Of a stretch of DNA of 64,000 nucleotides, positions 24,283-33,626 are shown in pieces. This DNA comes from Gemmatimonadaceae bacterium. Its GTDB lineage: Bacteria; Gemmatimonadota; Gemmatimonadetes; Gemmatimonadales; Gemmatimonadaceae. Below the pieces are notes generated by a model. That model saw only the letters and a program-made list of their open reading frames with translations, was not told the origin of the DNA and did not search any database. Position 1 is the first letter of the stretch; each line of letters starts with the position of its first letter. The stretch is taken from NCBI GenBank assembly GCA_019637445.1, contig JAHBVS010000001.1, forward strand, positions 465,586 through 529,585, read 5' to 3'. The translations under genes and the position numbers were made by a program.

Positions 24283-25337
24283 CAGGAGTGCACCGGGGTG
24301 AGGGAACTGGCGAGCGGTTCGCAGCAGGCGGCGAGCGGCTCCCCTTCAAGCTGGATGGTCGTGTGCTGGATGCCAAATCGGGCCACGGCCCCGTGCAGCT
24401 CCTCCAGCACCCGCTGGTGGTCGCCGTCGGGGGCGATGGCGTGCGCACTCATCGCCACGACACCGGAGGTCAGGGTCCACACGTGCAGGTCGTGCACGGT
24501 CTTCACGCCGCGCACATCGAGCAGGGCGCCGCGCAGCGCCTCCACATCCACGTGGGCCGGTGTGCTCTCGAGCAGCACGTCCACCGCCTCGCGCACCAGC
24601 CGCCAGGCGCCACGCACGATCAACACCGTCACGACGATTGAGGCCACGGAATCCGCCTGCAGCCAGCCGAACCAGCGCACGGCCAGCGCGGCGATGATCA
24701 CGGCCACGGACCCCAACAGGTCCGACAGGACGTGCAGATAGGCACCGCGGAGGTTGAGGCTGGCGTCGGCGCTGGCGTGCAGCAGCCAAGCGCTGAGCGC
24801 ATTGACGAGCAGGCCGCCGACGGCGATGCCCAGCATCAGACCACTCTCCACCGGCTCCGGGTTGGCCAACCGGCGGAAGGCCTCCCAGAGGATTCCGAAG
24901 GAGAGCACCAACAGCACCGCGCCGTTGATCAGCGCCGCGAGGATCTCCCAGCGGAGGTAGCCATAGGTGCGCTTCGGCGTGGCCGGCTGCCGGCTGAACC
25001 AGGCCACGAACAGCGAGAGGGCCAGCGCGCCGACGTCGGTGAGCATATGGCCGGCATCGGCCAGCAGGGCCACCGAGTTCGAGATCCAGCCGCCCACCAC
25101 CTCGGCCACCACGAAGGCCGCCGTGATGCCGCAGGCCCAGGCCAGCCGCCGCGTGGACTGGGTGTGGACGTGCGCGTGGTGCCCGCCGTGGGCGTCGTGC
25201 CCCGCGTGGTCGTGCCCCGGCCCTTCGGCGTGGTCGTGCGAATGGCCGTGCGCGACGGCGCCCCCAATCGGGGGCTCCGGCTGGCGACTGATTTGGCAGT
25301 CGTCGTACCTTTCGGTGATGTCGCGCTTGCTAGCCAT
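24282..25337 (-). CDS. Cation diffusion facilitator metal exporter
   Basis: A zinc or other divalent-metal/proton antiporter, 351 residues from the ATG at 25337. A His/Asp/Gly-rich N-terminal tail (about 25-52) precedes six transmembrane helices. The TM2 site reads ADAGHMLTD and the TM5 site HVLSD, which together give the HxxxD/HxxxD pattern of Zn-CDF proteins such as CzcD and ZitB. A cytosolic C-terminal domain starts with HVDVEAL. No start codon exists downstream before TM1, so its 5' end must overlap the divergent CNNM-type gene by 20 bp. The pilT gene follows with a TGATG overlap. Confidence 0.92.
   Translation of the reverse strand: MASKRDITERYDDCQISRQPEPPIGGAVAHGHSHDHAEGPGHDHAGHDAHGGHHAHVHTQSTRRLAWACGITAAFVVAEVVGGWISNSVALLADAGHMLTDVGALALSLFVAWFSRQPATPKRTYGYLRWEILAALINGAVLLVLSFGILWEAFRRLANPEPVESGLMLGIAVGGLLVNALSAWLLHASADASLNLRGAYLHVLSDLLGSVAVIIAALAVRWFGWLQADSVASIVVTVLIVRGAWRLVREAVDVLLESTPAHVDVEALRGALLDVRGVKTVHDLHVWTLTSGVVAMSAHAIAPDGDHQRVLEELHGAVARFGIQHTTIQLEGEPLAACCEPLASSLTPVHS
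25306..25311 (+). promoter_or_regulatory. TANNNT element (TACCTT) before the CNNM/CorC gene
   Basis: TACCTT ends 6 nt before the ATG at 25318. The element lies inside the 5' coding part of the divergent CDF gene. Confidence 0.4.
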
Positions 25338-26631
25338 CGTCGCCCTGCTGGCCCTCAATGCCTTTTTCGTGGCGGTGGAGTTCGCCCTCGTCCGGGCGCG
25401 GCGGTCGCGCCTCGAGGCCATGGTCCGCGGTGGCGACCAGTTCGCCCGCTTCGCGCTGACCGCGACCTCCCGTCGTAATCTCACCCGAGTCCTCTCCGCT
25501 GGCCAGTTGGGGATTACGCTGGCCTCATTGGGCCTAGGCTGGGTGGCAGAGGGGGCGCTGGGCCATTTCCTCGAGGGTTGGTTCGAGGGCCTGCCGCTGC
25601 CGCTGGAGCCGGCCGTGCGCATCGGCATCGGCGCGGCGGTCGCGATCACCATCGTGACCTACCTGCACGTGGTGTTCGGCGAGCTCGCGCCGCGCGCGCT
25701 GTCGCTCAACTATCCCGAGCACTTCGCCAAGTGGCTGGCGCCGCCCATCCTCGCGTTCACCTGGGTCACCTGGCCCTTCATCTGGCTGCTCAACGGCAGC
25801 TCGAACCTCCTGCTACGCGCCTTCGGGCAGCACGAGGTGTCCGAGGAGGAGGCGCCGCACTCGCCCGAGGAGATCCGCCTGCTGGTCGAGCGGGCCTCAG
25901 AGGGCGGCGCCCTGCCCGTCTCGGACGCCGAGATTCTGGGTGGTGTCTTTCAGTTCTCCGAGAAGAACGCCCGCGAGGTGATGACGCCCCGGACCAAGAT
26001 CGTGGCCATTCCGCTCGAGGCCACGCTGGACGAGGCCGTCGCCGAGGTGGTCGAAGCGGGCTTCTCGCGCTATCCAGTGTACCGCGAAACGCTCGACGAC
26101 ATCGTGGGGATGGTGCACAGCAAGGACCTGCTGCGCATCCTCCGGAAGCCCCCGGCGGACTTCACGCTGCAGCAGATCGTCCGCACGGTGCACGTGGTGC
26201 CCGGTTCACGCGAGGTCGAGGAAGTGCTCTCCGACTTCAAGCGCCGCAAGGAGCATCTCGCGATCGTGCTCGACGAGTTCGGCGGCACGGCCGGCATGGT
26301 CACGATGGAGGACCTGCTGGAGGAGATCGTCGGCGAGATCCTGGACGAGTACGACGACCCGCTCACGACGAGCTTCAAGACGCAGACCGCTGACGGCACG
26401 CGCGTCATTCGCGGCGACGCGAACATCGGCGAGATCAACGAAGAGCTGGGTCTGACGATTCCCGACGAGGACTACACGACCGTCGGCGGCTACGTGTTCG
26501 GGCTGTTGGGCCGGCTGCCCGTCTCGGGCGACAAGGCCACGGGGGCGGGCGCACAGTTCACGGTGTTGGAGATGGACGGCCGGCGCATCCGCGCGCTCAG
26601 CGTGCAGCCGGTGGCGCCGTCGGAGGGCTGA
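25318..26631 (+). CDS. CNNM/CorC-type membrane protein with CBS pair
   Basis: A 437-residue relative of HlyC/CorC and CNNM proteins, linked to magnesium or cobalt efflux in other organisms. Domains: DUF21 transmembrane region (about 1-185, three to four helices, with LNAFFVAVEFALVRARR in the first), two CBS domains (about 205-330), and a CorC_HlyC domain (about 345-430) containing YTTVGGYVFGLLGRLP. The older label hemolysin is not supported. It is read divergently from the CDF exporter, so both genes may serve metal balance. The 3' end overlaps pdxA by 35 bp tail to tail. Confidence 0.92.
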   Translation: MSRLLAIVALLALNAFFVAVEFALVRARRSRLEAMVRGGDQFARFALTATSRRNLTRVLSAGQLGITLASLGLGWVAEGALGHFLEGWFEGLPLPLEPAVRIGIGAAVAITIVTYLHVVFGELAPRALSLNYPEHFAKWLAPPILAFTWVTWPFIWLLNGSSNLLLRAFGQHEVSEEEAPHSPEEIRLLVERASEGGALPVSDAEILGGVFQFSEKNAREVMTPRTKIVAIPLEATLDEAVAEVVEAGFSRYPVYRETLDDIVGMVHSKDLLRILRKPPADFTLQQIVRTVHVVPGSREVEEVLSDFKRRKEHLAIVLDEFGGTAGMVTMEDLLEEIVGEILDEYDDPLTTSFKTQTADGTRVIRGDANIGEINEELGLTIPDEDYTTVGGYVFGLLGRLPVSGDKATGAGAQFTVLEMDGRRIRALSVQPVAPSEG

Positions 26632-27532
26632 GCGCCAGCCGCTGGGCGATGCCTGCGGCCATCAAGAGGGCGTGACGCATCGAGCCGGCGTCCGCGCGAC
26701 CCGTCCCGGCGATGTCCAGCGCCGTACCGTGATCCGGTGACGTGCGCGGGAACGGCAGCCCCAGCGTGACGTTTACCGCCTCGCCGAAGCTGGCCACCTT
26801 GATGGCCGTCATTCCCACGTCGTGGTACGGCGCAATCACTGCGTCGAACTCGCCGCGCAGGGCACGCACGAACACCGTGTCGGCGGGGAACGGACCGGCA
26901 ATGCCCGCCGCGCGCGCGGCAGGTGCGAGCAGGCGCTCGTCCTCGTCGCCGAAGCGGCCGCCGTCGCCGGCGTGCGGATTCAGCGCGCAGAGCGCGAGGC
27001 GCGGCGCGGCGATGCCGAACCACGTGCGCAGTCCATCGTGAGTGAGCTGCGCGGCCCGCGTGATGGCCGCCGCGTCCAAGGCCTGCGGCACGTCGCGGAG
27101 CGGCAGATGCGTGGTAGCGAGCACGACGCGAAGGCGCGGCGAGGCCAGCATCATTGCCGTGGGCGAGCCGGTCAGCCGCTCCAGCATCTCGGTATGGCCG
27201 GGATCGTCGTAGCCAGCCGCGTGCAGCGCTGACTTGTCGATCGGCGCGGTGACGATGCCCTGCACCGCGCCTTGCTGCGCCAGTGTCACGGCACGCTCGA
27301 TGGCCTTGCCGGCCAGAGCACCCGCCGCCGCCGCGCCCGCTGGGTCGCCTCGACCCAGGCCGCCATCCCAACTCCCGATCTCGTTCTGCACCGGGCAGCT
27401 CGTGCCGCCCGGCCCCACAACCACATAGTCAGCGGCGCCCGCGACCTCGGGGTCGGCGAGCGCCGCACGTACAATCTCCGGCCCGATGCCCCGCGGGTCG
27501 CCCAGCGTGACCGCGAGCCGTGGCCGTGTCAC
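26597..27532 (-). CDS. pdxA: 4-hydroxythreonine-4-phosphate dehydrogenase
   Basis: Oxidises 4-phosphohydroxy-L-threonine in the DXP-dependent pyridoxal phosphate pathway. The 311 residues include LGDPRGIGPEI at the N-terminus, TAPIDKSAL, metal-ligand histidines in PGHTEML, APYHDVGM and SPDHGTALDIAG. The length is slightly short of the usual 330. The GTG at 27532 overlaps the surA stop by 4 bp; surA-pdxA is a conserved pair in enterobacteria too. It is the last gene of a six-gene operon. Confidence 0.95.
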   Translation of the reverse strand: MTRPRLAVTLGDPRGIGPEIVRAALADPEVAGAADYVVVGPGGTSCPVQNEIGSWDGGLGRGDPAGAAAAGALAGKAIERAVTLAQQGAVQGIVTAPIDKSALHAAGYDDPGHTEMLERLTGSPTAMMLASPRLRVVLATTHLPLRDVPQALDAAAITRAAQLTHDGLRTWFGIAAPRLALCALNPHAGDGGRFGDEDERLLAPAARAAGIAGPFPADTVFVRALRGEFDAVIAPYHDVGMTAIKVASFGEAVNVTLGLPFPRTSPDHGTALDIAGTGRADAGSMRHALLMAAGIAQRLALSPPTAPPAAR

Positions 27533-28839
27533 AATCGAATGTCCACGTAGTACTCGCGGCGCAGGATATCGAGCGTGCGGCGCGTGGACTTCTCCTCCTT
27601 CAGCTGTCGCCGCACGCGCTCCTGATACTCATCGAGCGTCCACTCACCGGCCGGCTTGGCCTCCATCACCTGCGCCACCGCGAACTTGCGCAGGCCCGTG
27701 CCCGGGTCCGGCAGGCCGAACACCTCGGTGAAGGCCCCCGACGGCTTGTCCCGCAGCGCCAGGCGGTACTCGACCGGCAACGAGTCGACCGGGATGCCGT
27801 CCGGGATCACCCGCTCCTCGTTCATGTCGTGGTAGCGCGCGACGAGCGTGTCGTAGGGCGTTCCCGAGCGCCAGAGCGTGAGCACCGTGTCGGCCCTGGC
27901 CTTGGCCTTTTCGCCGTCGGCCGGCTCCATCTTCGGCGTGATGAGCACGTGGCGCGAGCGCACCTCGCCCGGGCGCACCCGGTCCACGCGGATCACGTGG
28001 AAGCCATACACGGTCTCGACCACCGGCGAGATGCGCCCCGGCACCAGGGCGAAGATCATCTGCTCGAACTCGACCACGAGGTCGCCGCGCCGCTTCCAGC
28101 CCAGGTCGCCTCCAATGGAAGCGGAGCCATCGGCAGAATACGCGCGTGCCACGGAATCAAAGTCCGCACCGGCATTCAGCGCCTGGCGAAGGGAGTCCGC
28201 CAACTGCCGGGCCCGCTCGCGATTCGCCTCGCTGGGCTTCGCCGTGGTCACGATCTGGCGGAACGACACCATCGCCGGCCGGGTGCCCAGCTGCGACTTG
28301 AAGCGATCAAAGGCTTCTTGCACCTCTCGCTCGGTCACGTTCACCGGGGCGAGTCGCCCCAGCGCGCGCAGCGTGTCCAAGGCCTTGGTCTGCAACTGGT
28401 CCCGCTGCGCCTGCTCAATGCTGCGGCGGCGATACTCCTCGGGGGTGCCGAAGCCCTCGCGACGCAGGGCCTCGCGATACTCCGTCTCGGACGCGAACTG
28501 CGCCCGCACGCGCTGCACGCCCTGGTCCACCTGTGCCGACACATCCTGCTCGGGCACGGTCAACTTGTACTCGTTCGCCACGGCGATGAGGACTTCCTCA
28601 TCCACCAACTGGCCGAGGATCTGGCGCGCCACCGCCATCTGGCCGGCCGAGTCGCGCGGCACCTGCAGGCCCTGCGCGCGCGCGAGGTTCACGCGCTCGA
28701 GCACCTCGCTCATCAGGATGGGCTTGCTGGCCACCACGGCCACCACGCGATCCACGTCCACAAGCCGCAGGCCGTCCTGCGCCGCCACGGGGGCGGCGAG
28801 AACGGCCAGGAGACCGGCAACAACCAGGGTGCGCAGCAT
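27529..28839 (-). CDS. surA: SurA-like periplasmic chaperone / peptidyl-prolyl isomerase
   Basis: Escorts outer-membrane proteins. A signal peptide (about 1-21, ending APVAAQ) is followed by a SurA N-terminal domain (about 25-150), a parvulin domain (about 175-280) with GGDLGWKRRGDLV and TVYGFHVIRVD, and a second, degenerate parvulin (about 285-390). The upstream stop is followed at once by GTG and ATG (TAAGTGATG); I take the ATG at 28839. It pairs with a second PpiC lipoprotein upstream and with pdxA downstream. Confidence 0.9.
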   Translation of the reverse strand: MLRTLVVAGLLAVLAAPVAAQDGLRLVDVDRVVAVVASKPILMSEVLERVNLARAQGLQVPRDSAGQMAVARQILGQLVDEEVLIAVANEYKLTVPEQDVSAQVDQGVQRVRAQFASETEYREALRREGFGTPEEYRRRSIEQAQRDQLQTKALDTLRALGRLAPVNVTEREVQEAFDRFKSQLGTRPAMVSFRQIVTTAKPSEANRERARQLADSLRQALNAGADFDSVARAYSADGSASIGGDLGWKRRGDLVVEFEQMIFALVPGRISPVVETVYGFHVIRVDRVRPGEVRSRHVLITPKMEPADGEKAKARADTVLTLWRSGTPYDTLVARYHDMNEERVIPDGIPVDSLPVEYRLALRDKPSGAFTEVFGLPDPGTGLRKFAVAQVMEAKPAGEWTLDEYQERVRRQLKEEKSTRRTLDILRREYYVDIRL

Positions 28840-28842
28840 CAC

Positions 28843-30291
28843 TTACGGGTTACCCGCCGGCGGCGCGGCCGGTGCCGGCACCGGAACGGCCGAGGAGGGC
28901 TCGGCGGCGCGTGCCGTCGAGTCCGCGACCGACCGCAGACGCGTTGCCTCGGCCAAAGCCTTGTCGAGGCCTGCCGTCACCACGCGGCTCTCAAACTTGT
29001 CGCGCAGCACCAGCGCCACCTGCTCCGGCACTTCCACATACTCACCCTCGTTGCGCAGCAGGCTGCCGAGGTAGGTGTTCACGCGCTCGGCGGCAAGCTT
29101 CTCGCGCGCGGCGCGGTCCTCTCCGGCCTCGGCCAGCTGCGACGGAGCCAGCTGCAGGCCCGTCATCACGCGCATCACGCCGCCCCAGAACGCCGCGCGC
29201 ACGTCCGCGGCCTCCGTCGAGTCCAGCGTGATGTTCACCGAGTCCGCCGCCTTCAGCAGCAGCTCGCTGCGCATCAGGTTCTTCACGAAGATCGGGATGA
29301 TCGTGTCCGGGGCAGAGAGCACCTGGCCACGCATCTGCGACTGCGGCGGGAAGGCCGCCATCCACTGGGCCACGCGGCCGGCGGTCAGGTTGCCGCGGCG
29401 CGAGGTCGCGACCACGCTCTTGTCGCCGCGGTAGGTGTCCACGTCCTCGGCGATCGCCTTGACCAGCTTCGGCGCGCTCTCGCGCACCTGCACATTCACG
29501 TCCTTCTCCAGCGTCTCGAAGAAGGTGCTCTCGGCGCGCTGCGCCATGTTGCCGGCGTAGGCCTCGTCGAAGTCGGCCTTCACCTCGGCGTAGGTGTGCC
29601 GGCGGATGATGTGGTAGCCGTACTGCGTCTCGATGACGCCGGTGATCGCACCGGGCTGCACCGACATGATGCCCTGGTCGAACTCCGGCACCATCTGGCC
29701 GCGCGGGAACACGCCGTAGTCGCCGCCGCGGTCCTTGGAGCCCGGGTCCTGCGAACGCTGCTGGGCAAGGCGCGCGAAGTTGGCGCTGGTCACCTGCGTG
29801 GCAAGGCGCTCGGCCTCGCGACGGATGGAGTCGTTCGCCGTCGTACCGAAGCCCTCCGGCTGCTTGGCGAGCAGGATGTGCGCCGCGGCCAGGAGTCCGT
29901 CGCCGGCGTTGTAGGCCGCTTCGAACTGGGTCGAGTCCGGCTGCGGCCAGTCCTTGGAGACCATCTCGTAGTACTTGCGCGTGCGCAGCTGCGCGATCGC
30001 GGACCACATACCCATGTCGGCGAGGGCGACCGTGCCCAGCGTGTCGCCGGCGGCGCCGGCCTGGCCGAGCAACTGGTAGTTGGTCCAGATCTGGGCGATG
30101 GTGCGGGCGACGTCCGGGCGCAGCGGCACCTCGGAGTTGGCCATCAGCTGGGCCAGCTCGGAGACCGAGAGTTCCTGGTTGCCAGCACGCGCCACAACAT
30201 CGACGTGCGCGGTCATCGCGTCCTTGAAGGCGCCGCACGCCCCGATGGCGAGCACGAGGGTGGCGAGCAGCGAAGTACGAAGGCGAGTCAT
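28843..30291 (-). CDS. PpiC/PrsA-like foldase lipoprotein
   Basis: A second periplasmic peptidyl-prolyl isomerase, 482 residues. The lipobox is AIGAC (Cys19). A parvulin domain (about 125-235) has AAHILLAKQ, GGDYGVFPRGQMV and TQYGYHIIRR, all typical. The flanks are helical chaperone-like regions, and the last 20 residues are Pro/Ala-rich. It lies between mfd (26 bp upstream) and surA (starting directly after its stop). The tandem pair suggests divided labour in envelope protein folding. Confidence 0.88.
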   Translation of the reverse strand: MTRLRTSLLATLVLAIGACGAFKDAMTAHVDVVARAGNQELSVSELAQLMANSEVPLRPDVARTIAQIWTNYQLLGQAGAAGDTLGTVALADMGMWSAIAQLRTRKYYEMVSKDWPQPDSTQFEAAYNAGDGLLAAAHILLAKQPEGFGTTANDSIRREAERLATQVTSANFARLAQQRSQDPGSKDRGGDYGVFPRGQMVPEFDQGIMSVQPGAITGVIETQYGYHIIRRHTYAEVKADFDEAYAGNMAQRAESTFFETLEKDVNVQVRESAPKLVKAIAEDVDTYRGDKSVVATSRRGNLTAGRVAQWMAAFPPQSQMRGQVLSAPDTIIPIFVKNLMRSELLLKAADSVNITLDSTEAADVRAAFWGGVMRVMTGLQLAPSQLAEAGEDRAAREKLAAERVNTYLGSLLRNEGEYVEVPEQVALVLRDKFESRVVTAGLDKALAEATRLRSVADSTARAAEPSSAVPVPAPAAPPAGNP

Positions 30292-30317
30292 GGGGACCTG
30301 AAGGGGGAAGAAAGCAA

Positions 30318-33300
30318 CTACTTGGATTCGGGAACGATGCTGCGCAGTGCCCGGACGATTCCGTCCAGCAATGGGGACCCGCCGAGCCTCGTCAGTTTGA
30401 GCGAGAGCGGCTGCACCCGGCGGACGTCCACCTGGAACTGCACGTCCCGGAAGGCGGCCGCGAGCGGCTTGAGCCGCGGGACGGCGTCAGCGCGGAAATT
30501 AATGCGAGCCTCCTCTCCACGCACCAGCATGGCCTCTACCCCCAGTGGGGCCCCGAGGAGCCGGAGCTTGGCCACGGTGAGGTAGGCCTCCACCGGCGCC
30601 GGGAGGGGGCCGAAGCGGTCGCGGATCTCCGAGCGGAGCTGGTCCACGTCCTCGGCGCCCCGGGCGGCGCCCAGGCGACGGTAGAGATCCAGTTTGATGG
30701 CCTGGCTCTCGATGTAGTCGTCGGGCAGGTAGTGCGGCTGGTCCAGCGTGACGTCGGCTGGCGGGGGCGGCGGGGCGTCGTCGCCCCGCTTCATCCGGGC
30801 CACGGTCTCGTCCAGCATGCGGAGGTAAAGGTCGAAGCCCACCGTGTGCACGAAGCCCGACTGTTCAGGGCCGAGCAGGTTCCCCGCCCCGCGCATCTCC
30901 ATGTCCTTGAGGGCCACGCGGTAGCCCGCTCCGAGCTCCGTGTGGTGCTCCAGCACGCGAAGCCGGCGCTCGGCGTCCTCGTCCACATGGTCGGGGACCA
31001 TCAGGTAGCAGTAGGCGCGACGGTGCGAGCGGCCCACGCGGCCGCGCAGCTGGTAGAGCTGCGCCAGGCCCAGGCGGTCCGCGCGGTCCACGAACATCGT
31101 GTTCGCGTTCGGCACGTCGATGCCGCTCTCGACGATCAGCGTCGAGACCAGCACATCGATCTCGCCGGCCACGAAGCGGCGCATCACATCCTCGAGCTCG
31201 CGCTCCTTCATCTGCCCGTGGCCCACGGCCACCTTGGCGCGCGGCACGATGCGCTGGATGTGGTCGGCCACCGCGAGGATGGTCTCGATGCGGTTGTGCA
31301 CGAAGAACACCTGCCCGCCGCGGTCCAGCTCGCGGTTGATGCCCTCGTCGATCAGCGCGTCGTCCCAGGGCTCGAGGAAGGTGAGCACCGGGGAGCGGTC
31401 GCGCGGCGGCGTCTGCATCAGCGTGAGGTCGCGGAGCCCGGCCAGCGACTGGTGCAAGGTGCGAGGGATCGGCGTCGCGGTGAGCGTGAGCACGTCGGTT
31501 TCCAGCCGCAGCTGCTTGAGGCGCTCCTTGTGCTTCACCCCGAAGCGGTGCTCCTCGTCCACGATGATCAGGCCCAGCTGCTTGAACACCACGTCCGCGC
31601 TGAGCAGCCGGTGCGTGCCGATCACGACATCAACCTTGCCTTCGGCAAGTTCCTTGAGCGCGGCTGCCTGCTCCTTGGCGGTCTGGAAGCGGCTCATCAC
31701 GGCCACACGCACCGGGAAGTCGGCGAAGCGGTCGCCGAACGTGCGCGCGTGCTGTTCGGCGAGCACCGTGGTCGGGACGAGCACCGCGACCTGTCGTCCG
31801 CTCTGCACCGCCTTGAACGCCGCACGCACGGCGATCTCCGTCTTGCCGTAGCCGACGTCGCCGACGAGCACGCGATCCATCGGCTTCGCGCCTTCCATAT
31901 CGCCCTTCACCTGCTCCGTGGCCGTCCGCTGGTCGGGCGTGTCCTCGAACAGGAACGAGCTCTCCAACTGTCTCTGCCAGGCGCCGTCGGGATGGTGCGC
32001 GGCGCGGCTGGTGATGGTGCGGCGCGCGTAGAGGTCGAGGAGCTCGGCGGTCATCTCGCGCAGCGCCGAGCGCGTCTTGTCGCGCTGGGCAGCCCAGCGC
32101 TTGGCACCGAGCTTGTGAAGCTTGGGCGGCGGGTTGTCGTCGGACTCGTCACCGGCGGCACGATAGCGCTCGATCTGGTCGAGTCGGTACAGCGGCACGT
32201 TGAGCCGGTCACCGCCCTCGTATTCGATGACCGCGACCTCGAGCTTGGCTTCGCCGTGCTCCACCGTGGTCATGCCGCGGTAGATGCCGACGCCATGCTC
32301 GAGGTGCACCACGAAGTCGCCGGGCTTGAGCGCGGTGACGTGTTCGAGGGCTGCACCGGTGGCATAGCGGCGTGCGCGACGGATGCGCCGCTCGCGACGG
32401 AAGATCTCGTGGTCCGTGAGGACGCGAAGGCCTTCGCGGCCGCGCGGCGGCAGTAGGAAGCCGCCGGCAAGCACGCCGATGGCGAGCGTGAGCAGCGCGC
32501 GCGTGTCGCCGCCGCCTCGGGCGCCTTCGAGCAACTCCTCGAGACGCTCGGCCTGCCCGCTGTTGTCGCAGAGAATCAGCGTCGGCGTGCCGTCCCGCAC
32601 GATGCTGCCGAGTCGCGCCATGTCGCGCTCGACCGGCTCCGGCTTCCGCATCGGGAACACGACGGCGCGCGGATCGTCGTCCGCGGCGGCGATGATCTCC
32701 AGCCGCGGCAGCGCGCGCAGTTGTCCTTCGGCCGTCCCCGGTTCCTGGAACAGCTCCTGCCGTGGCGCGGCGTCCTCGCCGCGTCGGCGCGCCAGCTCGA
32801 GATGGTGCTGCGCCTCGCTCCAAGTGCGGTCCAGCTCCTCGCGCAACTGCGTCCCCTGCGGCAGCACCACCAGAGTGCCCGGCGGAAACAGCTCGGCGAT
32901 CGTCGCGCGCGCGAACTTCACGTCGGCGTCGTCGCCGTGCACTTCCACGGGCAGGATGACCGCGCGGTCCATCGGCGCCGTGCTGCGTTGGGTGGCGATG
33001 TCGAAGCCACGGAGTTCGACGAGCTCGTCACCCCAGAACTCGAGGCGCACAGGCTCGCGCATCCCGAAGCCGTACACATCGAGGATGCCGCCGCGCACCG
33101 AGTACTGCGCCACATCCTCCACCAGCGGGACGCGCTCGAAGCCGACGTCCTCGAGATGGCCCATCAAGTCCTCGAGGCGTCGCTCGTCGCCCTTGGCCAG
33201 CTCGAGGCGTGCATCGGCCAGCGCACGCGGCAGCCGCGTACGTTCCTGCACCGCGCGCGCCGTGGTGAGCAGGATGCGGACGCTGCCCTTCGCCAACGCC

Positions 33301-33626
33301 TCGATGGTCTCCACGCGCTCGCCCGCGACTTCCGCGTGCGGTTCGACCTCGCCGAAGCCTTCGCGCGGCGGATACAGGGCCACGCCGTCGCTGCCAAACA
33401 CCGACTGCAGGTCCGCGTGCCAGCGCTCGGCCTCGGGCAGTTGGTCCGCCACCACCACGAACAGGCGGTTCTCCTCGCGCTCGGCCAATGCCGCGACCAA
33501 CACGGCATCGGCGGAGCCGACCAAGCCACCGACGGCTTGGAAGCCCGAGCTCTTGGGGAGCGTCGACGCGAGACGCGTGAATGCACTGAGCGCCGCAATG
33601 CGCTCCATCAGGATCGGCAGCGCCAT
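30318..33626 (-). CDS. mfd: Transcription-repair coupling factor
   Basis: Removes stalled RNA polymerase and recruits UvrA. The 1102 residues show the full plan: UvrB-like module (about 1-330), RNA polymerase interaction domain (about 420-480, with GDFVVHLEHGVGIYRG), translocase with Walker A GDVGYGKTE, DEEH box and TATPIPRTL, TRG motif, and a C-terminal regulatory domain. The ATG at 33626 shares one base with the stop of the upstream BatA-like gene. The uvrA at 63211 is a likely partner. Confidence 0.97.
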   Translation of the reverse strand: MALPILMERIAALSAFTRLASTLPKSSGFQAVGGLVGSADAVLVAALAEREENRLFVVVADQLPEAERWHADLQSVFGSDGVALYPPREGFGEVEPHAEVAGERVETIEALAKGSVRILLTTARAVQERTRLPRALADARLELAKGDERRLEDLMGHLEDVGFERVPLVEDVAQYSVRGGILDVYGFGMREPVRLEFWGDELVELRGFDIATQRSTAPMDRAVILPVEVHGDDADVKFARATIAELFPPGTLVVLPQGTQLREELDRTWSEAQHHLELARRRGEDAAPRQELFQEPGTAEGQLRALPRLEIIAAADDDPRAVVFPMRKPEPVERDMARLGSIVRDGTPTLILCDNSGQAERLEELLEGARGGGDTRALLTLAIGVLAGGFLLPPRGREGLRVLTDHEIFRRERRIRRARRYATGAALEHVTALKPGDFVVHLEHGVGIYRGMTTVEHGEAKLEVAVIEYEGGDRLNVPLYRLDQIERYRAAGDESDDNPPPKLHKLGAKRWAAQRDKTRSALREMTAELLDLYARRTITSRAAHHPDGAWQRQLESSFLFEDTPDQRTATEQVKGDMEGAKPMDRVLVGDVGYGKTEIAVRAAFKAVQSGRQVAVLVPTTVLAEQHARTFGDRFADFPVRVAVMSRFQTAKEQAAALKELAEGKVDVVIGTHRLLSADVVFKQLGLIIVDEEHRFGVKHKERLKQLRLETDVLTLTATPIPRTLHQSLAGLRDLTLMQTPPRDRSPVLTFLEPWDDALIDEGINRELDRGGQVFFVHNRIETILAVADHIQRIVPRAKVAVGHGQMKERELEDVMRRFVAGEIDVLVSTLIVESGIDVPNANTMFVDRADRLGLAQLYQLRGRVGRSHRRAYCYLMVPDHVDEDAERRLRVLEHHTELGAGYRVALKDMEMRGAGNLLGPEQSGFVHTVGFDLYLRMLDETVARMKRGDDAPPPPPADVTLDQPHYLPDDYIESQAIKLDLYRRLGAARGAEDVDQLRSEIRDRFGPLPAPVEAYLTVAKLRLLGAPLGVEAMLVRGEEARINFRADAVPRLKPLAAAFRDVQFQVDVRRVQPLSLKLTRLGGSPLLDGIVRALRSIVPESK

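Noticed and set aside
25318..26631. Hemolysin
   Set aside because: The old name comes from HlyC-like annotations; DUF21, CBS and CorC domains point to ion transport.
27520..30585. 1021-codon plus-strand frame across pdxA, surA and the PpiC gene
   Set aside because: It mirrors well-supported minus-strand genes and is His/Arg/Leu-rich with no domain.
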